DNA of 64,000 nucleotides, from positions 38,730,198 through 38,794,197 of the forward strand of contig CM075937.1 of the NCBI GenBank assembly GCA_038030265.1. The letters run 5' to 3'. Of this stretch, positions 40,927-53,200 are shown piece after piece. The DNA comes from Corythucha ciliata (lineage: Eukaryota; Arthropoda; Insecta; Hemiptera; Tingidae). The position numbers were made by a program, and so were the translations under genes. The notes beneath the pieces are model-generated. The model worked only from the letters and a program-made list of their open reading frames with translations, made no database searches and was not told the origin of the DNA. Numbering within the stretch: position 1 is the first letter of the stretch; each line of letters opens with the position of its first letter.

Positions 40927-41808
40927 TTGATTCGTTCCAGAGATGTGATTTTCCAAGAAGAGCCACTAGTCGACGATGAAGGTAGAGAAAACTTTTTACA
41001 CTTGAAAATACTTCAAGAAGATAACAACGAAGAAAGTGATCAAGGTACCAAAATTCAAGAAACGGAAAATATTCAGCTCTCTTCACATGAAAATTCGATA
41101 GAAGAATTCGACGACAGTCAAGAGAGACAAGAAGAAGAAGATAGTGAAAGAGGCGAGATAGAGAAGGGCGAATCGGAGGGATACGCGTTGAGAGATCGTT
41201 CGACCCTAAAATTACCAAAAAAATTTAATGACTACATTATGTCAGCTGCTGCAGACGTTTATTGTTTTTATGAGCCTACAACTTTCAAAGAAGCAGTTCA
41301 AAGCAAAACTTCGAAAAAGTGGGAAGAAGCAATGGATAATGAAATGAACTCGCTTGAAGAAAATGAAACGTGGGAACTAGCAGATTTACCACAAGGAAAA
41401 AAGGCGATTCCGTGCAAATGGGTTTACAAAATTAAGACCAATGCCGAGGGTGAAATAGAAAAGTACAAGGCCCGACTCGTCATCAAAGGATATTCACAAA
41501 GAAAGGGTGAAGATTATGACCAAATGTTCAGCCCTGTTGCGAAGGCGGGAACGATTCGAGCAGTGCTGAGCGTAGCTGCAAGCGAAAACATGCATCTCAC
41601 TCAATTTGACGTCTCAGCAGCATTTCTATACGGAAACCTCGATGAAACGATCTACATGAGGCAACCTGAAGGCTTTTCCGACGGCACAAATAGAGTTTGC
41701 GGACTGAAAAAAAAGTCTCTATGGGTTAAAACAGGCGCCTCGATGTTGGAACAAATCTCATTCGACTTGGCTTCAAGAAAAATGAAGAAGATCCGTGCCT
41801 ATTCATGA
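40927..41808 (+). pseudogene. Copia reverse transcriptase, N-terminal part
   Basis: An acidic linker (about residues 1-95) precedes the RT_2 domain: TFKEAVQSKTSKKWEEAMDN, NETWELADLPQGKKAIPCKW, YKARLVIKGYSQRKGEDY and THLTQFDVSAAFLYGNLDE-like LTQFDVSAAFLYGNLDETIY with the first catalytic aspartate. A frameshift at about 41705-41800 replaces the YGLKQSPR region. Confidence 0.85.
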
Positions 41809-42797
41809 AAAACACTAAAGACGACAAAATTTTGATAGCTCTTTACGTCGATGACGGATTAGTAGCATCCTCGAGCGTCACGGAGCTTTCGGATTTCTTG
41901 AATGACTTGAAAAAAGAATTCAAAATTACAGAAAAGCTAGCCTGTTATTTCTTGGGATTAGAATTGGAAAGAAAGGACGGATGCATCAAAGTGAGCCAAG
42001 CCTCGTACACAAGAAAAATTCTTGAAAGATTCGGGATGAATGACTGCCGTCCTGCTCCAACACCAATAATCAGGGAGAGCGTTCCGGTAAAGGAAGAAGA
42101 GCCAGAAAAAGAAAAGAAATTTCCCTACAGAGAAGCTGTTAGAGCTCTCATGCACCTCATGGTAGGCACGCGGCCTGATAATATGCAATATGCGATTAGC
42201 GTCGTTTCTCGAAAAATGGAAAATCCATCATGGGAAGACTGGGTTAAAGTCAAAAGAATACTTCGCTATCTAAAAGGCACGGTGACTAATGGAATTGTCT
42301 ACAAACAAGACTGTCGAGGAGGGATTCTAGAGAGCTACAGTGACGCTGATCACGTTGGAGACGGAAGTACTGGCCGCTCGACTTCTGGAGTAGTTTGTCT
42401 ATACGCTGGAGGAGCAGTTTCTTGGTCAAGCCAGAGGCAAGCAACAGTGGCCATTTCAACAACCGAAGCTGAAATAGTCGCTGCGAGCGAAGCAGCTAGA
42501 GAAGTCGTTTGGCTCAAGAGACTACTAGGAGCCATCACTCGAATGGAAGCGATTCCTACCCTCTTCGTTGATAATGAAGCCGCGGTTCGACTATCGAACA
42601 ATCCGGAGTTCCACAGACGAACAAAGCATATCAAGACGAGGCATTTCTTTGTGAGGGAGCTTGTTACAAACGGCGAAATTCAAGTAACTCGAATTTCGAC
42701 TGAATTTCAAGTAGCCGATATTATGACCAAGCCTCTTCATAAGCCCCGTCTCGACGACCTTTCTCGGAAAATGGGGTTAAACACTTCGTTGCCATGA
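41805..42797 (+). pseudogene. Copia RT C-terminus and RNase H
   Basis: The 330-codon frame starts within the palm: ILIALYVDDGLVAS carries the catalytic YVDD. KRILRYLKGTVTNGIVY and SYSDADHVGDGSTGRSTSG begin RNase H. AVSWSSQRQATVAISTTEAE, LFVDNEAAVRLSNNPEFHRR and TKHIKTRHFFVRE complete it, ending VADIMTKPLHK. All signature residues are kept, so this part decayed little. Confidence 0.9.
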
Positions 42798-42825
42798 TGA
42801 CAAAAAAAAAAAAAAAAAAAAAATA

Positions 42826-42836
42826 AGAAGGGAGAG
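42826..42836 (+). promoter_or_regulatory. Copia polypurine tract
   Basis: AAGAAGGGAGAG-type purine run right before TGTTTTGAGAG, preceded by an A-run of more than 20. It is the expected plus-strand primer site. Confidence 0.65.
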
Positions 42837-42849
42837 TGTTTTGAGAGAG

Positions 42850-45800
42850 TTTTGTTTTGACGAAGGGGAGAGAGAAATGCGAGAATTTTAGAAGTGGGAG
42901 AAGTAAGAATGTGTTTTCCCTGCGATTTTTACTGGTTTCCTGGTGGCCCTATACAAATTTTCCAGTGGTCGGCTGCTGAATGTATTCGACAGCTCAAGCC
43001 CCAAGGAAGAAAATGGATACACGGAGTTAAGAAAACGCTCCCTTTTGCCCACTTTGAGAAGGGCCTTTGGAGTGTTTTGGACGGAACCGACAGCTTTTGT
43101 CAATTAAGTACATATTGTCCCGAGGGAATCCTAAACCGTGCGTTTGGGTCTGGGATCAAAACGAATCATTTTGAGACAAAAAATAGCCCCCCCCCTCCCC
43201 TAAAAACGCCCGCTTGACAATAGTGAAAATGTCCACAATCTGAAATTGGAAGAAACTGCGTAATTAAGGAATTTCGAATTTCTATTGGGAGCTGTGTTTA
43301 TAGAATTATTTCAGTGTGCGACCCCGCTTAACGTCTATATTTCGCCGCTGCTACACGCAATTTAATTAACACCCCCCCTCCCTCTCACGGGAACTTCCCT
43401 TCAATCGGCAGTGAAACTGTATGACTTGCATGCAGAGGGAGGGGGGGGAAGCCACGTACATACCGCTCTTTTCGCGAGATTCAGTTATTATAGTCATGGC
43501 TTACTTATTCTTGCCTGGGACAGTCCCACAATGTGATGCTTGATGAGGCAGACGAATCCTTTCCCCCAGATCTCATGTCACGAAACGGAAAAGGGTGAAA
43601 GGGAATTTAAAAGGTGAATGATGACGGGGGTGAGAGGGGGAGGGGTGAAATGTGTTAGCGGTTTTTCTTCGATACCTGTCACTTATGTCGATTGGGACGT
43701 CCACGAGCCGTTATACCATCTGCCAAATGTCTTCATATTCTCCTTCTCTCTCTATATTATATTCGTGTATACGAAAGGGTCAATTATATTGGAACTTATA
43801 TAACGTGCCTACACTCATTTATCGACGAGGACTTTCACGAACCCTTCGAAAGTCGGCTGAAGGAATAAAACAGGAAAACGGTAATAATGAATGACGTTGA
43901 ATAATATAATAAATGCGCTGCTAATGTGAAGGAATTGAGGAAATAATCCGCCCGGTTGGCCCAAAGTCGCATCGACCGTTCGTCCACACTCAATCCTTGG
44001 TCCTGGCCACATAACACGAGAACGAATACTATCATCGTGTAAGTTATAATCAACGCAATATACTCCCGATTTTCAGTCTCCGGCACCAGTCATCCTTGAG
44101 ACTGCGAAATTAAGACAATTGCTTTTCTCCAAAACACGAAATCTTCCATACAATTAAAGCCTCTGACTTTAATTTAAGCAATAGTGTTGTACAATGACGT
44201 TAATTTTTAACAAAAAACAAAAAGAAAAATCTCGCACTCTTCTTGGTTTCATGCAAAACACTAATGCATCAATGGGAAATCCCAACACCTGAGACTTTTA
44301 ATTAACTTCCGAGCGGTTAATGAGAGGTGTTAAAGGAAGCGAGGAAAGGTGAATGAGTATGAATTTATACGATTCAATAATACTGGTCAGAAGTAGAATC
44401 ATGCAGTGGGGAATGGACGGCCTGGTAATGAGAGGGGCAGTACTCAGTTTACCCTTCAATTGAATAATGTAATAATCAATCTTTTTTAAATAATAATAAT
44501 TAGTAATTTTTTAACATGTATATCAGCACGTCGAGTTTTCTATCTAGAGAAGAACAATGGAATTAAATTCATGCGGCCGCTGGGATATGATATTACTAAG
44601 TTCTCCATTTTGCCTAATTCAAGCATATAGCCTGCGAGACTTCCCATTGGACGTTGCGTGGCAACTCTAAACACTCACAAAAACACCTTTTTTTTTTTTT
44701 TTGTTATAAACTCGCCCCTCGTCTTCTTCCCTTGTCTACCAAACGTCGTACTCGACGTTTTTCATAATTCACTATACGCAAAGTATGTAATACGCTTTTG
44801 AATTCACATTGCCTTTTTTCAATTTTTCATCGATTCCCCCTCGCCCGATATAGAAAAGCTACACACTTCTCCCCCCACCCACCCACCCACCAAACTACCA
44901 CTAACCCTGGCTGAAATAAATGATAAATGTAATAGGAACGGGTGGGGGGGGGAAAGAGGGACAGAAACGAGTTGGGCGGAATCAGGAAATGAGGTTGACT
45001 CGGTTGGAATGGTACGGGGTTTGACGGTGAGGGTGGGTGGGGGGGGTTGATTAATTACAAAAATATAAGGGAGAAAAGGCGACCGTGACTCTCTCTCTTT
45101 TTTTCGAGTGTATCTCTCTTTTTAACCCGAGCTTTTTAGAAGTTTTGTTCTTTTTTCATTTGAACAAGGGCCGGGGGCGGGGGATATGTCTCGTGAAAAA
45201 TAAATTAAAAGGAAACTTTTTGGTCATTCCATAGAACTTCTGACCGATGAAATTTTCAGCTTTGATCTATTGAAGAAGAGACGTCCATCACTCTGAGGAA
45301 ACATGACTGCTGGGGGCACTTGTTTGAAATTGCCCAATGAAATCTTAAAATATGGATATTCCAGGACTTAAACTGCGACCATTTCGAACGCGTTATATGA
45401 TGTTCTCTCGCTTCACAGTCTACATGCATTTGAAACTGTTGGAAAAAGGTTCTTTGACGGAAGACAACTGGCCTACCTAATGGAATGTGCTTCACATGTT
45501 ACTTATACATGTTTCTATTTGGGTTTAATGGTGGGGAGTCTCATATGCTTTTAATTAATTGTTTTTATTCACTTCGTTTGAAGAACTTGTACTGAACGGG
45601 CTCATTAAAACCTATTTCAAATAAAACGTCTCGGCTTTCGCTCTTTATAGCAAAGGAACGTATAAAAGGTGAGTCTTTACAAGTATAACTTGATTAGAGT
45701 TTGTGGCTGCCTCCGAACCTCAAATATTGGTCCACTAACAAATTATAGCGGGTATTACTCCCAGTCGGCACGATATCGTCAAGGATCCTGGACTGATGTA

Positions 45801-46328
45801 AATATTATTTTGTTTTGTGATTTTGGGTAAATCCGATAAAATTCCTCTTGAATGCCCAATCAGTAATCCAATCGTCGTGATTTCGCCTTGACTTGTATAA
45901 CGTCTTCTCTCTCAAAATTAATAATGTTTTATTTTTATTCCTTCCCTGGTTAGGCACTCAGCGATTTCAGTAATTAACGTTTGATAGCCGTTTCTCAGCG
46001 TCGTTGAATTTCAGCTTAGAACTTCGGAATTCGATTTTATCCCTTTGGCCCTAGGTGTCGATTCGAATTCAACTTAGATCGCCGTCGTATTAGGTTCTTG
46101 TCTTTTAAGGGGAGTTTGCTCAAAATACTTTTGTTGTTTAGAAAATGATGGTGACTTAAGTACGAGTCGTGGTGATATCTGTGATATCGGCCGATCACGA
46201 CAAAGAACCTATATTTGCTCCTAGGGATGCTTCTCAGCCCGAGTCGAGTGAAGGGTGGTTTTGGCGTGCACAATTTTGAATCGAATAGACCGTAAACCCA
46301 CCGTGCACATTTTGAATTCCACTTGGCG
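42850..46328. other. Unexplained non-coding stretch before gap
   Basis: About 3.5 kb with no recognised gene. It contains several G or C homopolymers (about 43185, 43441, 44943, 45041), a (CCCA)n run at about 44875-44890 and a T-run at about 44688. The short open frames carry no domain signature. Confidence 0.4.
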
Positions 46329-46828
46329 NNNNNNNNNNNNNNNNNNNNNNNNNNNNNNNNNNNNNNNNNNNNNNNNNNNNNNNNNNNNNNNNNNNNNNNN
46401 NNNNNNNNNNNNNNNNNNNNNNNNNNNNNNNNNNNNNNNNNNNNNNNNNNNNNNNNNNNNNNNNNNNNNNNNNNNNNNNNNNNNNNNNNNNNNNNNNNNN
46501 NNNNNNNNNNNNNNNNNNNNNNNNNNNNNNNNNNNNNNNNNNNNNNNNNNNNNNNNNNNNNNNNNNNNNNNNNNNNNNNNNNNNNNNNNNNNNNNNNNNN
46601 NNNNNNNNNNNNNNNNNNNNNNNNNNNNNNNNNNNNNNNNNNNNNNNNNNNNNNNNNNNNNNNNNNNNNNNNNNNNNNNNNNNNNNNNNNNNNNNNNNNN
46701 NNNNNNNNNNNNNNNNNNNNNNNNNNNNNNNNNNNNNNNNNNNNNNNNNNNNNNNNNNNNNNNNNNNNNNNNNNNNNNNNNNNNNNNNNNNNNNNNNNNN
46801 NNNNNNNNNNNNNNNNNNNNNNNNNNNN
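46329..46828. other. Assembly gap (500 N)
   Basis: Exactly 500 N, the usual placeholder length for a gap of unknown size. Open frames running through it are meaningless. Confidence 1.
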
Positions 46829-46890
46829 TGGCTAAATTCCGGAGGGGCGGCCGCCCCTTCCTATCCCCCCGGGTTCCGCCGCCACTGCAT
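46829..46890 (-). mobile_element. Possible hAT-like terminus at gap edge
   Basis: On the minus strand the segment begins CAGTGGCGGCGGAACCCGGG and continues into G-rich sequence, resembling CAGTGGCGGA-type hAT ends. The partner end would lie in the gap or is lost. Confidence 0.35.
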
Positions 46891-47330
46891 TCTCTTGCTC
46901 TTTCACATTAAGTTTCCGCTCTGAATAGTGTGAATACGCCATTTTATGGCCGATGTAGCCGATTTAGCTTATAACACGTCATTTATCTAGTAAAATTGTG
47001 TCTTTAAGACTCAAATTACCCAGAAACAAGACTTTCGTGAAGAGGGCGGTCAATTTGGTGAAGTATTTGGAATTTTTGCCTCAAGAATTTTATTTTTGCA
47101 GCTGTAGGATAATGATTCGCAAAATGGTATTTTTCCAGTAGGGGGGGGGTAAATCTGAACTGCTCAGATTCTTGCTCCCCTAATGCCGGCTGACTTCCGC
47201 TGTCACTGTTTTCCATGGAGGGGAAAAGTGATGGTTAACAATTCCGGGGGGTTCCGTGTTTCCCCCTCTTCAACATTCAAATCGTATACCCCCAAAACGT
47301 GCACGACCAATAACTCCTCCAAATGCAACA

Positions 47331-47604
47331 ATGGAAGCACACAAAGCAATAATAGCTAATGTCAACGCTTTAAACAGAATCACACCTATCACTCACAATC
47401 CTTATACATCATAACAGGACTCTTCCGCCGAAATGGAAAATAAAAATAATGACTCTGACATAACTTCATTATGTGAATCTATAATTGATATCGTATTAAG
47501 CTCGAAAAATAACGTCTCGATAACAAGACAAGAGTTACTATCAGAATTAAAGGCAAGGATTGACCATTTCACTTTTTTAAAAATAATAAAAACAATTTTA
47601 GCAT
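47331..47604 (+). pseudogene. Possible LINE ORF1 tail
   Basis: Reading on the plus strand gives MEAHKAIIANVNALNRITP, a stop, then MENKNNDSDITSLCESIIDI and ITRQELLSELKARI up to a stop near 47604, just before the endonuclease start. The place matches ORF1 of a LINE, but the sequence is not diagnostic by itself. Confidence 0.4.
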
Positions 47605-47608
47605 AAAT

Positions 47609-47746
47609 ATGGAATATGAAATAAAAATCCTTCAGTGGAACGCTAGATCTCTAGCTGCCAAATTGTGTGAAACAGAGAATTTTTTAATAGAAAATGACAT
47701 GGCTTATGCCGCTATATCTGAAACTTGGTTCAATAGTAATGAATAG
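47609..47746 (+). pseudogene. LINE ORF2 endonuclease N-terminus
   Basis: The 45-residue reading contains KILQWNARSLAAK followed by ENFLIENDMAYAAISETW, the first strand and second block of the APE-type endonuclease of jockey/CR1-like LINEs (QWN..S, then ISETW). In the family this enzyme nicks the target DNA. A TAG at 47744 and loss of homology end it, so no reverse transcriptase remains. Confidence 0.75.
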
Positions 47747-48074
47747 CTAGTGGATGAATAGTTCAAGCAGACTAAAACTGAAGAAGATTTCCGTTGAGTT
47801 AAAAAAAGTTTATTGTATATCTATTGAAATGTTGTTGTTTTACGATGTTTTGTCAAGTGCAGCGTGATCCTGGGCATTCTCAAGAGTCAGGTGAGCATGG
47901 CGTTTCTTCCATCCCCTCTGCAGACCGAACGTTAAGGGCGAGTTTCACGCAGATAGTATACCCTCCAAACAGCCTTCGTCAAGTACATGGCATACTTTTT
48001 CACGCATTATTTGTGCTGCACGGATTTCAAGTACTCATTCCAATCTTCAGAAGATTGTACATAAAATGTTTTTT

Positions 48075-48160
48075 ATACATTTTCCAAATTTTGTCCCCAA
48101 AATAACTTCAAACCCACCTTGAACTTTTACCTTGAAAATTTGCGCTCTACCATAGACTTA
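48075..48160 (+). repeat. Relative of FB1 centre
   Basis: 'ccaaattttgtccccaaaat' followed by 'aacccaccttgaacttttacc' parallels 29285-29364 inside P intron 3, including the downstream 'agactta'. It shows that the FB1-type sequence exists outside the P element. Confidence 0.5.
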
Positions 48161-48645
48161 CAAACGGCGGACATCAATCTACAGTTTCTCTGGCCGAGCT
48201 GGGTTTTACACGGGGGCACGAAACACGACGGAATTTGAAGTTGAAATTAAATTATTTTATAAGGAAAATGGATGGATCGAAAGGAATCGAAATAATAAAA
48301 AAATCTTCTATCAGTGAAAATGAAAAATGTCCAAAATTCAGCTGTAATTTTATTTGCTTCACATGTAGTTTGTGAAGCAGACACTTTATTGAAGAAAAAG
48401 TTGAGACCAAATGTTGTAAGTGCGCTCTGATGGGATCAAAATTTCAAATTTTATAAACGACCACCGTTACCATAGCGATCGTGATGAGTGGAAGAACTTG
48501 GGTTCTATACAAGGTGACTAAACTTTACTAGGTGCCGCAGATTTCCCCCAGTCCATTGGACTGGAGGGGTGGAGCCTGACGTCATGTGAAGTCCTTAAAC
48601 TCCGATTGCTCTCCCTAGAGCCACAAAGTTAATTTTGAAATTGAC

Positions 48646-49684
48646 GGTCATGGATGCTCTAAAATGAAAATTTTTGTGTGAACGTGGACACACTTTTCTA
48701 AAGCTTACTGGTACGGAGTTCGAAATAAAACTCGCACACATTGGCATCAGAGTGCTTAGCTTATCAATAATCAAATATTGATATATGACACAAGAATAAT
48801 TATAATTATTCTTTAATTTGCAGAGTATATAATAGTCAACTTGAAATACTACTACCGAAACATTTTTACTTGAAAATGTCCTCGGATCAGCCCATTAATA
48901 TCACTTGTCTTATATACTTATATTAAAACTAAAATGCATTGACCAGATCCTATTTTGTTGGATTATTCATTATGAGTAATACCTACTCCTGTAGCCTTTT
49001 TAGTTGAGGAAAAAAAGTGTACACCCACCCTCACACTTTTTACTTGTACTTTTTAAAGATGTCTTGATTCGATTTCTGGAGTTTTCCTATATTTTCTTGT
49101 TGATTGTTGAACCATTCACCTCCGCCTCCTTTATTTTCTTTCCATCCAATATTATGACTGAGCACTGAGCCGGAATATTCGCAATATGCTTCCTTCAAAC
49201 CAGACCCTTGTACCTATAGCCCGTCAAGAAGAGCATGAACCCGCTCATTTGATTGGATGCAAGTTGCAATTTCTCTTCCCTCTACTTTCGTTACCAATTG
49301 GTTGTCCCACTGTTTAGTAAAGACAAGTGTTTTTATCAAGCCGAAGTTCCATGGTGGGGTTAAGGAGAAATAGTGTAGCATAGAGGGGCTGATCACAGGA
49401 GGGCTAGGTCCATGTTTCACTTGATGAGCTACAGCCAATTTTATCCCTTGTACTTCGGAGTTAAGGGAGGGAGAACGGTCACTTTTTCGACCTTTTATGA
49501 CATTGACATGTACAAAATTAAAATGTACGTACAGTTTTTGGCTTAAAAATTAATCAAAATTATATATATTTATTAGGTTCACGAGTTGCGCTCTTTCATA
49601 GGATAGGGACTTGGGGCCCAACAATTTTTTTTTTTTTAAATCAAAAAGGAAAAAGCCACATATAATATGTGGTCCCTAGTTTTG
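48646..49684. other. 1.04-kb segment present only in P copy 2
   Basis: In copy 1 the flanking sequences are separated by only a few bases (about 33945-33955), whereas here 1039 bp intervene. The segment is AT-rich. It contains a 74-codon minus-strand frame (49214-49438) with no recognisable domain. It is either an insertion in copy 2 or ancestral sequence deleted in copy 1. I see no terminal repeats or duplication that would decide. Confidence 0.6.
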
Positions 49685-50295
49685 GGGATAAAACATGCAT
49701 CTTCTATTCCGGACATTTTGTTGTCCCAACAACGTTAGTATTCAAGAAAAATGTTATTCTGGTATTACCTATGTAATGCCGGAGATATTCGGGCGTTTCA
49801 CAAAAACTCTGGCGCAACACCATCCTAACAATTCTAAAGTGTCAGTTACTAAGAGTGTAAGTCAAAAATTAGCCATTTTCCGTTTTTGCATTCAGCTTGA
49901 CGGCCTGCCTCTACTCTTCTGTTCTCAAGAGTATAAGTCACGAAAAAAACCGAACATAACATGGACAGTTTGGGTTTATTTAAAATGTTTTAAGTTTGGA
50001 ACGCTCTCTTGAAAACTTCAATTTTTTGACTTATACTCTTAGTAACTGACTCGTCAGAATGTTTTGGACGTTTTCGCGTCAATAATGGTAATGGATAAAA
50101 TAATGGAATACGATAAATACCAACTATTATTGTCCAGCCTAGGCAAGAAAAAGCTCACTTTTCGCCAATAAGAATGAAGAAGAATCAACCCCCGTTTTAA
50201 AAAAAAAATTGTGTACAGTGGCAAAAAATCACTATCTTGCCTACGAGCACAATATTCTAATAATTAACTACAGCAATACAGCCGTGGAAATATTT

Positions 50296-53200
50296 TTATG
50301 AAATAAGCTTTATAACTTTTTTGCATCGTTTTGCTTTCTGAATGGAATTAAAATTAATTTTGAAATTCAAGTAATTAATTCGAATTCGAATTCTCGTTTT
50401 GAAGTAGCACTTCTTCATGGATTCGGGTAAATTTACATGCTCTGCTTGGTCAAGTAATAGTTTGAGAGGCAAACGTTTCGATTTGATGGCCTTTTTCCCC
50501 ATGTTTGTGACGAAAATCTCCTCCATTTCCCTGCACTTTGTAGCAAGAAAGTCGGATGGCTCTATTAATCCCCCGAACGAGAGCTGCCTCACCCAAGACG
50601 GAGGAGTGTAATCATGGCCAGCGCTTCTCACTTCGTCACTTTTGTCCATCACTTGAGTGGGGCACCCCAAATCGAGGTCAGGAAAAGACTTGCGGAATTT
50701 CTTTCCCAGCCACCCACTCAAGTACAAGAGCCCATCGGAACAGCACTCATCTTTCATTTCTTCAGCAAATAAGTCATGTGACTGTGCCGAAATCGAACAC
50801 TCACCATTGCTTGCTTCATTGCACGGCCCATTCTTGACCGCAGCGATCTGATCATCTACTGTCATTGAATCAATAGCCTCTGGTGGGGAATCCTCTTCAC
50901 AATCAAAAATAGGTTTAAGTAGAAAGTTTTCGTTTGCTGGCAGACTTTGCATGTTCGTATTTCGGCCAGCCATACCATTCTTCCCGAGTATAATCAATCT
51001 CAGGCGATTCTTGAACTCCATGGGGGAGGGATGGTCATGAAGTCCACCTCTCATTCGGACCTGGCCAAACAGGTTTTCCAAGCTGTCTTGGTTGATCCTA
51101 TGAGTGAGTATATATTTGATTTCGGGAAATTCGGAGGTCACATGGATATAAAGTCCCCGAAGACTTGATAAGGACATTAAAATTGCTCTTTGGAAGAACA
51201 TCAAGTTTTGCCTTCCTTTTGCTCTCATGCTCTGAATTAAGGACCTCACTTCTTCCAAAATGTTGTTTTGTGCCACAAGGTTGAGGCCGTAAGCAGATTT
51301 ATGAGGCATAGCATTGGCCCAAAGCGGTCGAGGGACAAACGTATTCATCAAATCGAACCATTGATTCACTGTGGATATAACTCTTGCTGTCGAATAACTT
51401 TTTTTGCGTGCAGTATTTTTGAATAGCTGCAGCTACTGTGTGCGACATAAGTTCAGAAGCCAGTCTCACTGATTGGCGCTGTGTATTCTCGCAGTTTACG
51501 TGTAGCTCAGTTAATTTGAAAGTGGGCCTCACGTCTGAATTCGTTTTTCCCAGAAGTTCCAATAATGGTTCCCTTCCAGCCTCAGAACCATCCTCTAGAA
51601 CCAAACCGGGTTTCAGAAGCCAATTCCGTGACAATTTTAGGAGATGGGGAGCATCAGGGAAAAAAACATATTTTTTTCAGAGATATGGGGTGACTGAATG
51701 ATCCGAGTTTTGTGGGGTTTTCTAGATCCAAGGTCTTCCATAAGCCCCGGTTGCCACCACCACAATCAGATACACAACTGACAACGTTGAAACCAATTTC
51801 ATGAAGTTTCGTGATTATGCTGTACAAAATATCGGCTGTCATCGTTTGTCCAAACTTCATGAAGACAGGCTGCTTCCAGGAGCTCAATAAACCTCTTGCC
51901 ATGACTACCTGTACGTAATTGTGCGGACCAACTATCTCATCCCTCCTTTCGTCATATTCGTACCCGTACTTCACCTAGAAGAAAACGTACGCATTAATAA
52001 AAATATTCGTTTAATAATCAATATGCGTATTTATCTTCATTTCGTCGAACTGCAGAACTGTCAGCTTGTCTTTGGGTGACAAATTATGACCCACAGATTT
52101 CATAATGGTTAACGTCCCTTTCATCACTCCTTCTTCCATAATAAACTTGTTTGCGTAATTCCGAATAGTACTTTCACAAGGTAGAGGAAACCCCAATTCT
52201 CTAAGCCGAGTATAGGCCCTTGTACCCAAGTACCTGAAAAATAGTTGTAAGCCGATTTAATACAACGAACATACAAGTTGGATACAAGGAATGTTATTTG
52301 TACGTCATTGGTTGATTTATTTAGTAAAATGGATGATTCGTGACTATTTCTATGACTAGAATGACTATAACCCCCCTACAATTTATTGTTACTATTATTA
52401 TACAGGGTGGAAGGGGATAAGTGTGACAAAAATTGTTGGGTGTTAGTAGACCTCGTTTGCGACCGAAATCACCATGCCATATACACCATGGTCCGAAAAT
52501 CAAAACCCTCCGAGATATGATTTTTCTAACGTTTTTTAAGGCTTACACAATTTTTTTAAACTAACGGCGGGAAACTCGCATTCAATTTGAATTTTTGCAA
52601 CTTTTGGGGATGGATTCGGAAAGAGCACACTATTTTCTGTCAGGCTTAGCCATTTTCGATAGACTTTAACTATTTTATGAGGCCTCAAATGCGGCTCAAA
52701 ATCGTACAAATCGGGGATTTTATTTTTTCCAAAAAAAGTCTGTCCCAGTTCGTCCACACTAAATCTGAGTGTACGGACAACCCGTGATTCAGAAAAACAT
52801 CTTCAAAGTGTCTTTTTCAAAAATAGTCATAAGCGGTTTCTTAGTTGTTTGGAGATTTTTCGTCAGAAATGACGATTTATGAGAAAAAATAATGATTTTT
52901 CTCTTCAAAATCGCTTGTTTTGACCTGGAAAATTCGAACAAGTTTTGTGATTTTAACGTGATAAAAAGCACTAAAACCTTATCCAAAGCTGTACGTTGAA
53001 TCAAACTGATTATGCTCGCCTGCCAAAGTAAGAAAAAATGTCGCTCCGGTAGCTGGAGTGTCGGATAGATAGTACGTTTCACAAAACACGAATTTCGTTA
53101 ATTTCACTTAACTAGTGATGAATCAGCAAAAATGACTATACAAATGTAGAGTAACAAAGTGAAATGTTAATTAATACCGAATAATAGCTAAATAACTAAA

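Larger units (their letters stand above)
38542..42850 (+). mobile_element. Ty1/copia retrotransposon, degraded
   Basis: Gag, knuckle, protease, integrase, reverse transcriptase and RNase H follow in copia order (integrase before RT). A probable 5' LTR at 38542-38660 is followed by a copia-type GGTTATGG primer site. A polypurine tract lies at 42826-42836. After it only the first dozen bases (TGTTTTGAGAGAG) resemble the 5' LTR start, so the 3' LTR is largely missing or replaced. Stops, frameshifts and a MITE break the pol frame. Confidence 0.88.

Noticed and set aside
45256..45495. 79-codon minus-strand frame
   Set aside because: No domain, and its length is expected by chance in this composition.
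46255..46911. 218-codon open frame
   Set aside because: It runs through 500 N and is an artefact of the gap.
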